Below, in pieces: positions 18,848 to 29,253 of a stretch of DNA of 34,489 nucleotides (the first letter of the stretch is position 1; each line of letters starts with the position of its first letter). Source of the DNA: MED-G105 sp050331095 (GTDB taxonomy: Bacteria > Pseudomonadota > Alphaproteobacteria > Caulobacterales > Parvularculaceae); the NCBI GenBank assembly GCA_050331095.1, contig JBHJHE010000026.1, forward strand, positions 1 to 34,489, given 5' to 3'. Under the pieces are notes generated by a model. It did no database searches, was not told where the DNA came from, and saw only the letters and a program-made list of their open reading frames with translations. Position numbers and translations under genes: made by a program.

Positions 18848-19020
18848 GCGTGATGCGCTTTGGCGCCTCGAACGGTCAACCCTGACGGCTCGATTCGCAC
18901 GATAATCGCGTTTTGGCGGCTTCGCGCCGGGCGGTCTCTGCGAAGGGGCGACGCGACGCGCGGAGATCTGGTAACCTTTCGTCGCGCGCAAGCCGCGCGG
19001 AGACCGACCAGACCGATCCC

Positions 19021-20031
19021 ATGGACATCGCCAAGACCGACGCGCCCCCGGCCCCGACGCGCGCTGACGCGCCGGCCGCGCGCTTGCTCGACTGGTCGCT
19101 GCTCCTCGCGATCATCGTGATGGGGAGCTCGTCCTTCGCGATGATCCACGCCGCGGTGGAGACCGTCTCCCCAGCGGCCGTCGTCACGCTGCGCCTGTGG
19201 ATCGGGGCGGGCGTCCTCTATGCGGTGATGCGCGGGTCGGGCTTGCGCTATCCGGCGCTTCTTGAGGGCGGACGTCTTGCGCCCGTATGGCGATCGATGG
19301 CGGCCGTGGGGCTTGTCGGCTTCGCCGCGCCTTTCGGTCTTTTTCCGTGGGCGCAGCAATTCGCGCCGAGCGGCCTCGCCGGCGTCTACATGGCGTTTAT
19401 GCCGCTGTGGACCGCCGGCCTCGCCTGGGCCTTCGCGGGCGAGCGCATGACGGCGCGCAAGGCTCTCGGCTTCGGCCTCGGCTTCGCCGGCGTCGCGATC
19501 CTCATGGGGCCGACGGCGCTCGAAGCCGGCGCCCTTGGGGCGTCGGGCCTCGACGATCCGTTGTTCGTCGCGCAGGCGGCGTTCATGCTCGCGGCCTTTC
19601 TTTACGCCGCCTCCGCCGTCCTGTCGCGGCGGGCGCCGCCGACGCCGCCCCGGGCCTACTCGGCCGGCGTTCTTCTGTGCGCCGCCGTTTTCGCCTCCGT
19701 CAGCGTCCTCGTCGCCCCGCCGGACCCGTCGCGATGGTCCGCGGTCTCGATCGCCAACGTCGTCGCCCTCGGCGTTTTCCCGACGGCGATCGGGGCGTTG
19801 TTCATCATCGTCATCATCGGCCGCGTCGGCGCGAGCTTTATGGCGCTTGCGAACTACTTCACGCCCGTCGGCGCAGTCGCGATCGGCGCGGCGCTTTACG
19901 GCGAACGCCTGGAGCCGCGCGCCTTTTTCGCCCTTGGCGTGATCCTCCTTGGCGTTTTCATCAGCCAGCGGCGCAAGTCCGTCGCCGCCGCCGCGGCGCA
20001 GACCGGATACCGACCGCTCGACCGCGGCTGA
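19021..20031 (+). CDS. EamA/DMT-family transporter
   Basis: The 336-residue protein has ten hydrophobic segments arranged as two repeated EamA units, from about residue 25 to 325, with short loops and a charged C-terminus. The first unit contains WSLLLAIIVMGSSSFAMIHA and the second ends GVILLGVFISQRR, as in drug/metabolite exporters such as RhaT or YdcZ-like carriers. It should sit in the inner membrane; the substrate cannot be predicted. The ATG at 19021 was chosen since it precedes the first segment by a normal short cytoplasmic tail; the ribosome site is weak. It is divergent from serC. Confidence 0.9.
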   Translation: MDIAKTDAPPAPTRADAPAARLLDWSLLLAIIVMGSSSFAMIHAAVETVSPAAVVTLRLWIGAGVLYAVMRGSGLRYPALLEGGRLAPVWRSMAAVGLVGFAAPFGLFPWAQQFAPSGLAGVYMAFMPLWTAGLAWAFAGERMTARKALGFGLGFAGVAILMGPTALEAGALGASGLDDPLFVAQAAFMLAAFLYAASAVLSRRAPPTPPRAYSAGVLLCAAVFASVSVLVAPPDPSRWSAVSIANVVALGVFPTAIGALFIIVIIGRVGASFMALANYFTPVGAVAIGAALYGERLEPRAFFALGVILLGVFISQRRKSVAAAAAQTGYRPLDRG

Positions 20032-20046
20032 GCGAGCGCGGCGCGC

Positions 20047-20940
20047 TCACGAGAGGTCCATCTCGCCGGTCATGACGCGAACGGCCTCGCCGCCGACGCG
20101 CACGCGCGTCGGCGCGCCGTCCGCGGCGTCGATATCGAGTTCGATGCGGCTTGGCCGGCCGATTTCGACACCCTGCTCCACGATCCAGCGATGCGTCCCG
20201 TCGGCAAGGGCGCCGGCGGCCGCGATCTGCCCGGGGAGCGCCGCCGACGCCGAGCCCGTCGCCGGGTCCTCCGGCACGCCGGCGCCCGGCGCGAACATCC
20301 GCACATGGAACGTCGCGTCCTTCGCGTCGCCGCCGTCGGCGTAAAGAAGAACGCCCACGGTCTCGCCGAGCCCCAACGCGGCGAAAGCCGCCGTATCGAG
20401 CCGCGCGGCGCGTACGGCGTCGAGCGGCGCCTTGGCGTAAAGAAAGTCGACGCCGGCCCCGACCCGCCGCGGCGCGTGAGCCCCGCTGTCGACGGCGCCG
20501 TCGGCGAGGCCAAGCGCGGCTTCGATCAGTCGGGCGTCGGGGCCCTCGGCCGTCACCGTCGGCAGGTTAGGATTGACGAACGCCGCGAAACCGGGCGCGG
20601 CCGCGGCCGGGCGCGCGTTGATCGCAAAGACCCCAGCGTTCAGCTCCAGCGCGAAGTCGCGGCCGAGCGTTCGCCGGGTCGCGAGCGCGATCGACGCGCC
20701 GACGGTCGGGTGGCCCGCGTAGGGCATCTCGTAGGCGGGCGTAAAAATCCTGAGCCGCGCGACGCATTCGGGTTTCGTCGGGGCGGAGATGAAAACGGTC
20801 TCGGCGAGGTTGAACTCCTTCGCGAGGGCCTGCATCGTCACCGTATCGAGATCGTCCGCGTTCCACACGACGGCGAGGGGATTGCCGGCGAAGGGGCGCG
20901 ACGCAAACACGTCCCAGATTTCGTAAGCGTACGTCGCCAC
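20047..20940 (-). CDS. PhzF-family epimerase/isomerase
   Basis: The 297-residue protein has the PhzF signature: VFASRPFAGNPLAVVW near the N-terminus and FNLAETVF with the catalytic glutamate E47. The second half holds the matching repeat PEDPATGSASAALPGQIA. Members are cofactor-free isomerases such as phenazine biosynthesis PhzF or DapF-like enzymes; no phenazine genes adjoin it, so a general metabolite role is more likely. The start is a GTG at 20940 with GAGGAGGG 6 nt upstream. The stop of thiD lies two bases before this GTG, so the pair is translationally coupled. Confidence 0.92.
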   Translation of the reverse strand: MATYAYEIWDVFASRPFAGNPLAVVWNADDLDTVTMQALAKEFNLAETVFISAPTKPECVARLRIFTPAYEMPYAGHPTVGASIALATRRTLGRDFALELNAGVFAINARPAAAAPGFAAFVNPNLPTVTAEGPDARLIEAALGLADGAVDSGAHAPRRVGAGVDFLYAKAPLDAVRAARLDTAAFAALGLGETVGVLLYADGGDAKDATFHVRMFAPGAGVPEDPATGSASAALPGQIAAAGALADGTHRWIVEQGVEIGRPSRIELDIDAADGAPTRVRVGGEAVRVMTGEMDLS

Positions 20941-20942
20941 TA

Positions 20943-21758
20943 TCAGCCCTCCTCTTCGTCAATTCGAACCGTGTGCGCATGGTTGAGCGGACCGCGGCCG
21001 GCGCCGTAGCCTGGCGCGGTGCGGATCGCCTCGCGCACATAGGCGATCGCGCGCGTGCAGGCGGCGTCGAGCGCGCGGCCCTGGGCGAGGCCCGTCGCGA
21101 TCGCAGACGCGAGCGTGCAGCCGGTGCCGTGCGTCGCCGTCGACGCCAGCCCGCGGTTGGAGAAAAGCGTCGCGTCGCCCTCGTCGGCGACGAGCGCGTC
21201 GACGACCTCCTCCGCATCGAAATGACCGCCTTTGGCGAGAACGGCGCGCGCGCCGGCGCAGCGCAACAGCGCGCGGGCCGCATCGACGGCGTCGTCGACG
21301 CCCGCGACGGCGCGGCCCGTCAACGCCGCGAGCTCCGGGACGTTCGGCGTCAAGAGGCGCGCGCGCGGCGCAAGGGCGTCGAGGATCGCGCCGGCTACGC
21401 CGTCGCCGGCGAGCGCGTCGCCGCTCGTCGCCGTCAACACCGGGTCGATGACGGCGGGGACCCCCGCGAGCGGGCCCTCAAGCAGCGCGGCGACGGCCCG
21501 CGCGGTCTTCGCGTCCGCGATCATGCCGATCTTGACCGCATCGACGCCGATGTCCTCGACGCACGCCATCGCCTGGTCGCGGACGATGTCCGACGATACC
21601 GGGTGAACGGCTGAAACGCCGCGCGTGTTCTGGACCGTCAGCGCCGTGATCGCCGTCATGGCGAAGCCGCCAAGGGCCGTCACGGTCTTGACGTCGGCCT
21701 GTATCCCGGCGCCGCCCGACGGATCCGACCCGGCGATGATGAGAACGCGCCCGCGCAT
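20943..21758 (-). CDS. thiD: Hydroxymethylpyrimidine (phosphate) kinase ThiD
   Basis: The 271-residue kinase adds a phosphate to HMP-P (and HMP), giving HMP-PP for thiamine formation, so it follows ThiC in the pathway. The N-terminal IIAGSDPSGGAGIQAD and KIGM, and the C-terminal GTGCTLASAIA with the anion-hole, are intact. ATG 21758 is preferred to a TTG two codons earlier. The stop is at 20943, 2 nt before the GTG of phzF, and the gene follows the DUF937 gene by 58 nt on the same strand. No riboswitch was seen in front of it, unlike thiC. Confidence 0.96.
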   Translation of the reverse strand: MRGRVLIIAGSDPSGGAGIQADVKTVTALGGFAMTAITALTVQNTRGVSAVHPVSSDIVRDQAMACVEDIGVDAVKIGMIADAKTARAVAALLEGPLAGVPAVIDPVLTATSGDALAGDGVAGAILDALAPRARLLTPNVPELAALTGRAVAGVDDAVDAARALLRCAGARAVLAKGGHFDAEEVVDALVADEGDATLFSNRGLASTATHGTGCTLASAIATGLAQGRALDAACTRAIAYVREAIRTAPGYGAGRGPLNHAHTVRIDEEEG

Positions 21759-21816
21759 CGACAAAGCGCGTCGCCGACCTGCGCCGGCGGGTCAATAGCG
21801 CGTCGCGTCGCCGCCG

Positions 21817-22221
21817 CTAGAAAAACTTCTTCGCGAAGTCGGCGAGGCCGCGGAAGTCGTCCATCGACTTCAAAAGCTCGCCGCCGCTCGACGCGCGGTC
21901 GATGAGGTCAGGCAACATGGCGCTGAGCCCGCCGGCGAGCGCGTCGGCGTCGACGCCCGACTGCGCCGCGGCGCTCGCGACCTGATCGCCGCCGAGGGCG
22001 TTTTTGACGGCGTCGGCGTCGATCGACGCATTGCTCCCGTCGCCGAGCCAGCTCGACACGGCGTCGGCCATGCCGCCCTGCTGAAACATGCCGACGAGGG
22101 AGGCGACGTTGACGCCGCCCTGACCGTCGCCGATGAGGCCTTCGAGGCCTTTGGCCGCCTCTCCGGCGTCGACGCCCATTTTTTCGCTGAGGAGGTTCGC
22201 GGCGATGTCCATGAGTTTCAT
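21817..22221 (-). CDS. DUF937/YidB-type small protein
   Basis: The 134-residue protein is built from Gly/Ala-rich helical repeats of the DUF937 type: an N-terminal LLSEKMGVDAGEAAKGLEGL, GVNVASLVGMFQQGG, a middle WLGDG with IDADAVKNALGGDQV and a final SGGELLKSMDDF region. YidB-family proteins are cytoplasmic; their role is unknown. The ATG at 22221 has AAGGACG upstream; an ATG at 22212 is an alternative. It lies 113 nt beyond glmM on the same strand, with a hairpin between, so it may or may not share its transcript. Confidence 0.85.
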   Translation of the reverse strand: MKLMDIAANLLSEKMGVDAGEAAKGLEGLIGDGQGGVNVASLVGMFQQGGMADAVSSWLGDGSNASIDADAVKNALGGDQVASAAAQSGVDADALAGGLSAMLPDLIDRASSGGELLKSMDDFRGLADFAKKFF

Positions 22222-22297
22222 GTGCGGCGTCCTTTTTTGGCGTTGCGCCCGCGCGAGCGTTCGCCGGGCTGCGCGGACGTTAACCCATGGAGCGCGA

Positions 22298-22315
22298 CGC
22301 CGCGACTCCGCGGCG
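22298..22315 (-). other. 7-bp hairpin after glmM
   Basis: CGCCGCG (22298-22304) and CGCGGCG (22309-22315) pair perfectly around a 4-nt loop, 19 nt beyond the glmM stop codon. It lacks a T run on the minus strand, so it may be a weak terminator or a messenger end structure. Confidence 0.4.
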
Positions 22316-22334
22316 CGGAGGCGTCGTCAGCCGA

Positions 22335-23741
22335 TCAAGCCGCACCCTCGATCGCCGTGCAGATGTCGTCGACGACCGTTTCGACAAGGGGGGCGTCTTC
22401 GCCCTCGCCCATAACGCGGATCAAGGGTTCGGTGCCCGACTTGCGGATGACGAGGCGCCCGCCCGCGCCGAGGCGCTCCTCGCCGCGGCGCACGGCGTCC
22501 TTCACCCCCGTGGTCGCGAGCGGATCGCCGCCCCGCAGTTTGACGTTCTTCAGAAACTGCGGGAACGGGTCGAAAGCGTCGCACGCCTCCGACGCTTTTT
22601 TGCCCTCGCCGGCGACGACGGCGAGCACTTTGAGCGCCGTCACGAGTCCATCGCCCGTCGTCGAATGATCGCTGATGATAACGTGTCCGGATGGTTCGCC
22701 GCCGACGTTCATGCCCTTGGCGCGCATCGCTTCGACCACGTAGCGGTCGCCCACCTTGGTGCGTTCGAGCTTCAGATCGAGACCGTTGAGATAACGCTCC
22801 AGCCCCATGTTCGACATGATGGTCGAGACGACCCCGCCGCCCTTCAATTGTTCGCGGCCCTTCATGAACCGGGCGATGACGGCGAGGATCTGGTCGCCGT
22901 CGATGACGCGCCCCTTTTCGTCGCAGATGATGACGCGGTCAGCGTCGCCGTCGAGCGCGATTCCGATGTCGGCGCGATATTCGCTGACGGCGTCCTGCAT
23001 CGCTTTCGTCGACGTCGAGCCGCAACCGCGATTGATGTTGAAGCCGTTGGGCGCGTCGCCGATCGGCTTGATGTCGGCGCCGAGCTCCCACAGCACGGTC
23101 GGGGCGGTTTTGTAGGCCGCGCCGTTGGCGCAATCGATCACGATGCGGAGGCCTTCGAGCGACAAACGCCGTGGAAACGCGCCCTTGGCGAACTCAATGT
23201 AGCGCGCGCCGCTGTCGTCGATGCGTTTGACGCGACCGAGATCCCCCGGCTTGGCGAGCCCGGCCGTGGGTCCCTCGGCCATCAGGCGCTCAATCTTCAA
23301 TTCGGTTTCGTCGGAGAGCTTGTATCCGTTCGGGCCGAAAAACTTCACGCCATTGTCATGGTACGGATTGTGAGACGCCGAGATCATGACGCCGAGGTCG
23401 GCCCGCAAAGAGCGCGTCAGCATCGCCATCGCCGGCGTCGGCAACGGCCCCAACAGGAAGACGTCCATGCCGGCGGCGGCGAAGCCGGCAGTCAACGCCG
23501 GCTCGATCATGTAGCCCGACAGGCGCGTGTCCTTGCCGATGACGACGCGGTGGCGATGGTCGCCGTTCTTGAAGACGCGCCCCGCCGCCATGCCGAGCGC
23601 CATGATGTTGTGGGGCGGCATCGCGCCGGCGTTGGCGAGCCCGCGCACGCCGTCGGTGCCGAACATCCGTCGCTCGTCGGTCTGGACCGGCGCGGGCGGC
23701 GCCGTCGCCGCGTCCGGGTTGGTCTCGTCGTCGCCGCGCAT
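22335..23741 (-). CDS. glmM: Phosphoglucosamine mutase
   Basis: The 468-residue enzyme converts glucosamine-6-phosphate to glucosamine-1-phosphate for UDP-GlcNAc, peptidoglycan and LPS. The active serine is S123 in ISASHNP, the magnesium loop is DGDADR, the sugar loop is GGEPSGH, and the phosphate loop is RKSGTEPLIRVM. All are intact. The ATG at 23741 with GGAG 8 nt upstream gives about 25 extra residues before the usual MFGTDGVRG start; the next ATG in frame has no ribosome site, so the short N-terminal tail may be real. It follows folP by 93 nt, as in many bacteria. Confidence 0.98.
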   Translation of the reverse strand: MRGDDETNPDAATAPPAPVQTDERRMFGTDGVRGLANAGAMPPHNIMALGMAAGRVFKNGDHRHRVVIGKDTRLSGYMIEPALTAGFAAAGMDVFLLGPLPTPAMAMLTRSLRADLGVMISASHNPYHDNGVKFFGPNGYKLSDETELKIERLMAEGPTAGLAKPGDLGRVKRIDDSGARYIEFAKGAFPRRLSLEGLRIVIDCANGAAYKTAPTVLWELGADIKPIGDAPNGFNINRGCGSTSTKAMQDAVSEYRADIGIALDGDADRVIICDEKGRVIDGDQILAVIARFMKGREQLKGGGVVSTIMSNMGLERYLNGLDLKLERTKVGDRYVVEAMRAKGMNVGGEPSGHVIISDHSTTGDGLVTALKVLAVVAGEGKKASEACDAFDPFPQFLKNVKLRGGDPLATTGVKDAVRRGEERLGAGGRLVIRKSGTEPLIRVMGEGEDAPLVETVVDDICTAIEGAA

Positions 23742-23834
23742 CGCGCCGTCTCCAAACGTTTTCTTTTGTCGCGGTATAAAACCCGCGCCCCTGCCGAACG
23801 CTTAACGAAAGGCTTCGGCGCGATCCAGACCGCT

Positions 23835-24647
23835 TTAGTCGTCGCCGGCCGCCTCGATGGCGGCGAAGACGGCGAGGGCCTGGGCCGTCTCGGCGACGTC
23901 GTGGACGCGCAACACGTCCGCCCGCCGCGCCGCGATCGCCGTCGCGAGGGAGCCGGCCAGCCGGTCGGCCCCCGCCGCGCGCGCCGCGGGATCGATCGCC
24001 GCGATGAAGCGCTTGCGCGACGCGCCGACGAGGAGCGGCGCGCCGAGCGCGGCGAGGGCCTCGAGATCGGCGAGTAGCGCCAGGTTGTGCTCGAGCGTCT
24101 TGCCGAAGCCGATCCCGGGATCGAGATAGATCTCGCCTGCGACGCCGCTGGCGCGCGCCGCGGCGAGGCGCGCCTTCAAAAAGCCGGCGACCTCGGCCAC
24201 GACGTCGCCATAGGCCGGCGCGTCCTGCATCGTCTTGGGGTCGCCCTGCGCGTGCATCAGGACGACGTCAGCGCCGAGTTCGGCCGCCGTCGCAAGGCTC
24301 GCGGCGTCGAACGTCAGCGCCGAGACGTCGTTCCAGATCCGCGCGCCGGCGGCGAACGCGGCCCGCGCGACGGCGGGCTTGCGCGTGTCGATCGACAGGG
24401 GAACGTCCGTGCGCGCCGCGAGCCCTTCGATCACCGGGGCGACGCGCGCGATCTCCTCGTCGTCGCAGACAGGATCGGCGCCGGGGCGGGTCGACTCGCC
24501 GCCGATGTCGATCATGGCGGCGCCGGCGGCGACAAGCGCGAGACCGTGGTCGACCGCCTCGTCGGCGTCGGCGAACCGTCCGCCATCGGAGAAAGAATCC
24601 GGCGTCGCGTTGACGACGCCCATGAGCTTGGGGACGCGGTTTTTCAT
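23835..24647 (-). CDS. folP: Dihydropteroate synthase
   Basis: The 270-residue enzyme condenses p-aminobenzoate with the pterin pyrophosphate in folate synthesis and is the sulfonamide target. MGVVNATPDSFSDGG near the start and IGGESTRPGA are the two signature loops; DVSALTFDA and GASRKRFI complete the barrel. It is a normal length without added domains. It begins 32 nt after the stop of the beta-helix membrane gene, on the same strand, so it should be read from that transcript unless there is a promoter inside that gene. No ribosome site is obvious before the ATG. Confidence 0.97.
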   Translation of the reverse strand: MKNRVPKLMGVVNATPDSFSDGGRFADADEAVDHGLALVAAGAAMIDIGGESTRPGADPVCDDEEIARVAPVIEGLAARTDVPLSIDTRKPAVARAAFAAGARIWNDVSALTFDAASLATAAELGADVVLMHAQGDPKTMQDAPAYGDVVAEVAGFLKARLAAARASGVAGEIYLDPGIGFGKTLEHNLALLADLEALAALGAPLLVGASRKRFIAAIDPAARAAGADRLAGSLATAIAARRADVLRVHDVAETAQALAVFAAIEAAGDD

Positions 24648-24679
24648 GCCGTCGGTCTAACGCGCGGCGCGCCGCGCGG

Positions 24680-26971
24680 CTACGACCGGCGCTGGAGAAT
24701 GCCGGAAAACGCTAGGCCGGTGAGCGCGGTGATGATCCAGCCGGCGCAGACGACGGCGTTCTTGACGTGGCGGAAGGCGTCGGGTCCAAGCCACGCGATC
24801 ACCGGCGCCGCCGCGCGAACGTCCGCCGTCGGCACGCGTTTCGGCCGCCAGACTTTCGTCTGGCCAAGCTCCACGACGGGCAGGAACACGTCGATCGCAT
24901 AGATCGCCGGCTGAAACGTCGGATAGTCCGTCGGCAGCAATTCGAGCCGGCAACGCCGCAGCGCCGCGTCGCCGGCGACGTCCGCGCACGCCGACGCCGC
25001 GCGCCGGTCAATGTCGAGGATGACCTCCTCCTCGGCTGGCGTGAAGGCCGCCGCGCGCTCGGCGGCGCCGAACGTCATCGCCGCAAACATGACCGTCAGC
25101 ACGCCAATCGCGACGCCGCGCCACGGCGTGTAGCCGAAACCGGCGATAAGGCCATAGAACACGACTTCCGGAACAAGGCGGGCCCAGCCGAAAACATAGG
25201 ATATGACGTGGCCGGCCCATTCCGCCGGCGAAAAACCGTTGGCGACGGGCAGCGGCTTGCGGCGCGCGAACAGCCGCCGCCACTCGCGCGACATGGCGAT
25301 CGCTCGGGCGCGGCGTTCGCGACCCATCTCTCGCAACACCTGCTCCAACTGCAACCATGGCTCGGGGCTGAAATCGTCTCGCGTGAAGACGGGGTGCCGC
25401 GCGCCGGCCGGGGCCGACAGCAACCAGTGCTTGCGAAACCAAAGCGCATCGTCCGAACGCGAATCAAGTCGGCCATAGACGAAGTTCGTCAGATCGACCC
25501 TCGTCAGAAGCGCGTTCGACAGCTTCTCGCGCCGCTCGCCTTCGCCGCGCTCGAAAGCGACGCCGGGCAGCACGCACGCGTCGTCATAGAGCCGCGCCGC
25601 GCGGGCGTTGCGAAACGTCACCGCGCCGTCGACGCTGTTGCCGCGATACTCGATCTCGGATCCGACCTGGGCGTTCGTCAGCTTGACGGCGAAGCCCTCC
25701 ATCGTCCGGTCGTCGGGCGATACGCCGGCGATGGCGCAATCGACGATCGTCAGATCAATGCCGATCACCGCATTGTTGAGCTTCAAGCCGCCGCGCGCGG
25801 CGCAGGCCCTGAACGTGCAATGATTCGTCGTTCGCACGAGGCCGGCGTCGAACAATCCGTCGGCGTCGACCTGAACAACGATGAGGCTTGCGCCGCATCC
25901 GACGCCCTCAAGATTGACGCCCCCGGTCAACCGGCAATTGAAGATGAAGGCCGAGGCCTCGATCGAGGCGCCGGCGAGATTCAAAGCGACCGGTGGCGAC
26001 GGAATGTCCGCCCCCGGTCCGTCATACGCCGTCGAGACGTCGTGCATCAGGAGATTGCCGCTGATTTTCGCGGCAACGGCGTTGATCCCCCCTGGCGCCA
26101 GACAGTCGCTGATCAGCAATCGGTCGTCGATGACGGCGCCGGAAAGGTTGATCGAAGGCGCGCGGTGCTCGGCCTCCGGATCTTTAACGGGCGCGCAGGC
26201 GACGTCGACGATGTCCACGGGGCAGGTGAAGTTCGCGAACGAAAGGCTGAGCCCCCGCGCGACGCGGCAGTTTCGAACGATCAGGGACGTCTCGATCGTC
26301 GAGCGGTGGAGGTTTATGTGGGGCGCCTCGCAGTTCGAGAAAAACAGGAGCTTGAACCGCGCGTCGTTGAGCACGACGTCGCCGGCGAAGCGGCAATTGA
26401 CGAAATAGATTGGCTCACGGACGTCCATCGACGACAAGATGAGGTCGCCCGTGACCTCGACCCCGTAGACGAAATTGATGGCGTTGAGGCGTACGCCGCT
26501 GCCGACGCGCCCGGCCTCCCGCACGCCGGCGAAGTCTTCGTCGCGCTCCACAAGGCCTTCAGGATCGTCTTTCTTCGGATCGATGTATCCGAGGATCGCG
26601 CGCCTCAGGGTGCGCCCGCTGATCTGTTGCAGGTTCCGCGGCTCTTCATCGGCGGCCGAGCCTGGCGCGGCGCTCGCGGCGGACGGCGCAGGCGCGGGTT
26701 CCGCGCGCGCGCCGCGCAATCGCCGCCACGCCGCTTCGAAGCTTTTCGCGACGCCGCGTTGCGGGGCGACGTCCGGCGGGTCGAGCGCCGGTTTGGAAAG
26801 CGCAAGGGCGTCGGCGAGGATGCGCGCCGAGGCGACGTCGCGATCCAACGGGGTCGGCGCCGGCGCCGTTAAGCGGCCCAGCGCGTCCTCGACATACTCC
26901 CCCGTCGGCCAGACGCGGCCCGCGGCTGCGTACGCCGCGATTTCCCGCGCCGTCGTGTCGTCGTTCGTCAT
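24680..26971 (-). CDS. Large beta-helix repeat protein with C-terminal membrane domain, unknown function
   Basis: The 763-residue protein begins at ATG 26971, with GAGGGG about 12 nt upstream. Residues 1-140 are soluble and include an Ala/Pro-rich stretch near 85-110. From roughly 155 to 480 it has many turns of about 20 residues with alternating hydrophobics and Asn-Cys (for example YFVNCRFAGDVVLNDARF), the pattern of a right-handed beta-helix or pentapeptide-like solenoid. A charged helical region follows (RRLFARRKP near 560), then membrane segments near 601-614, 619-637 and 736-755, with the signature YAIDVFLPVVELGQ at 691-704. The same order of solenoid and membrane end, with GYxPWR and DVLLP-V-LGQ, is known from uncharacterised actinobacterial proteins sometimes labelled membrane-associated oxidoreductase. 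Its function is unknown; it lies between ftsH and folP. Confidence 0.85.
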   Translation of the reverse strand: MTNDDTTAREIAAYAAAGRVWPTGEYVEDALGRLTAPAPTPLDRDVASARILADALALSKPALDPPDVAPQRGVAKSFEAAWRRLRGARAEPAPAPSAASAAPGSAADEEPRNLQQISGRTLRRAILGYIDPKKDDPEGLVERDEDFAGVREAGRVGSGVRLNAINFVYGVEVTGDLILSSMDVREPIYFVNCRFAGDVVLNDARFKLLFFSNCEAPHINLHRSTIETSLIVRNCRVARGLSLSFANFTCPVDIVDVACAPVKDPEAEHRAPSINLSGAVIDDRLLISDCLAPGGINAVAAKISGNLLMHDVSTAYDGPGADIPSPPVALNLAGASIEASAFIFNCRLTGGVNLEGVGCGASLIVVQVDADGLFDAGLVRTTNHCTFRACAARGGLKLNNAVIGIDLTIVDCAIAGVSPDDRTMEGFAVKLTNAQVGSEIEYRGNSVDGAVTFRNARAARLYDDACVLPGVAFERGEGERREKLSNALLTRVDLTNFVYGRLDSRSDDALWFRKHWLLSAPAGARHPVFTRDDFSPEPWLQLEQVLREMGRERRARAIAMSREWRRLFARRKPLPVANGFSPAEWAGHVISYVFGWARLVPEVVFYGLIAGFGYTPWRGVAIGVLTVMFAAMTFGAAERAAAFTPAEEEVILDIDRRAASACADVAGDAALRRCRLELLPTDYPTFQPAIYAIDVFLPVVELGQTKVWRPKRVPTADVRAAAPVIAWLGPDAFRHVKNAVVCAGWIITALTGLAFSGILQRRS

Positions 26972-27078
26972 GGCCGATCGTGCCCCTCTCGATCTTTTTT
27001 CGTCGAGCGTGGGGCCGGGGCGCGCCGACGTCAACGGCGACGGGGGAGCGTTGGGGCGGACGAGGGTCTCCGCGAACG

Positions 27079-27118
27079 AAAAACGGCGGCGCGAACCTCG
27101 CGCCGCCGTTTCGTTTTT
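27079..27118 (-). terminator. Strong Rho-independent terminator after ftsH
   Basis: A perfect 14-bp stem with a 3-nt loop at 27081-27111 is followed on the minus strand by a run of five T, 31 nt after the ftsH stop codon. The mirror image (TTTCGTTTTT) makes the hairpin useful for the plus strand too, though no plus-strand gene ends here. It should separate ftsH from the next gene. Confidence 0.85.
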
Positions 27119-27148
27119 CGCGTGCGGCTCGCCCGGGGCCGCGCCGGT

Positions 27149-29068
<1,920 letters not shown>

Positions 29069-29253
29069 ACCGTGTTCGCTATCCTTTCGACGCGGCGCAC
29101 CACAGCGCCCGCGCAAAATACGCGCCGCAGACCCGCTTGGCCTCGGCTCGCGCATCGGGAGTACGCTAGAAGATAGGCGTTAAGACGACCCTCCGCCACG
29201 GAAGGTCCTCACAAATGTGTCAATATCACAAGGCGGCGCGCGGTTGCATCGGC

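Noticed and set aside
22287..24077. 596-codon plus-strand frame opposite glmM and folP
   Set aside because: Mirror of two well identified minus-strand genes; the product is Arg/Asp/Val-rich without any domain.
24767..26872. 701-codon plus-strand frame opposite the beta-helix gene
   Set aside because: Same GC-driven artefact. The minus strand shows regular solenoid turns and membrane segments; the plus strand does not.
29195..29223. TTGACA-type promoter for ftsH
   Set aside because: A good -35 at 29223-29218 but no -10 at 16-18 nt spacing; heat-shock type elements were also not convincing.
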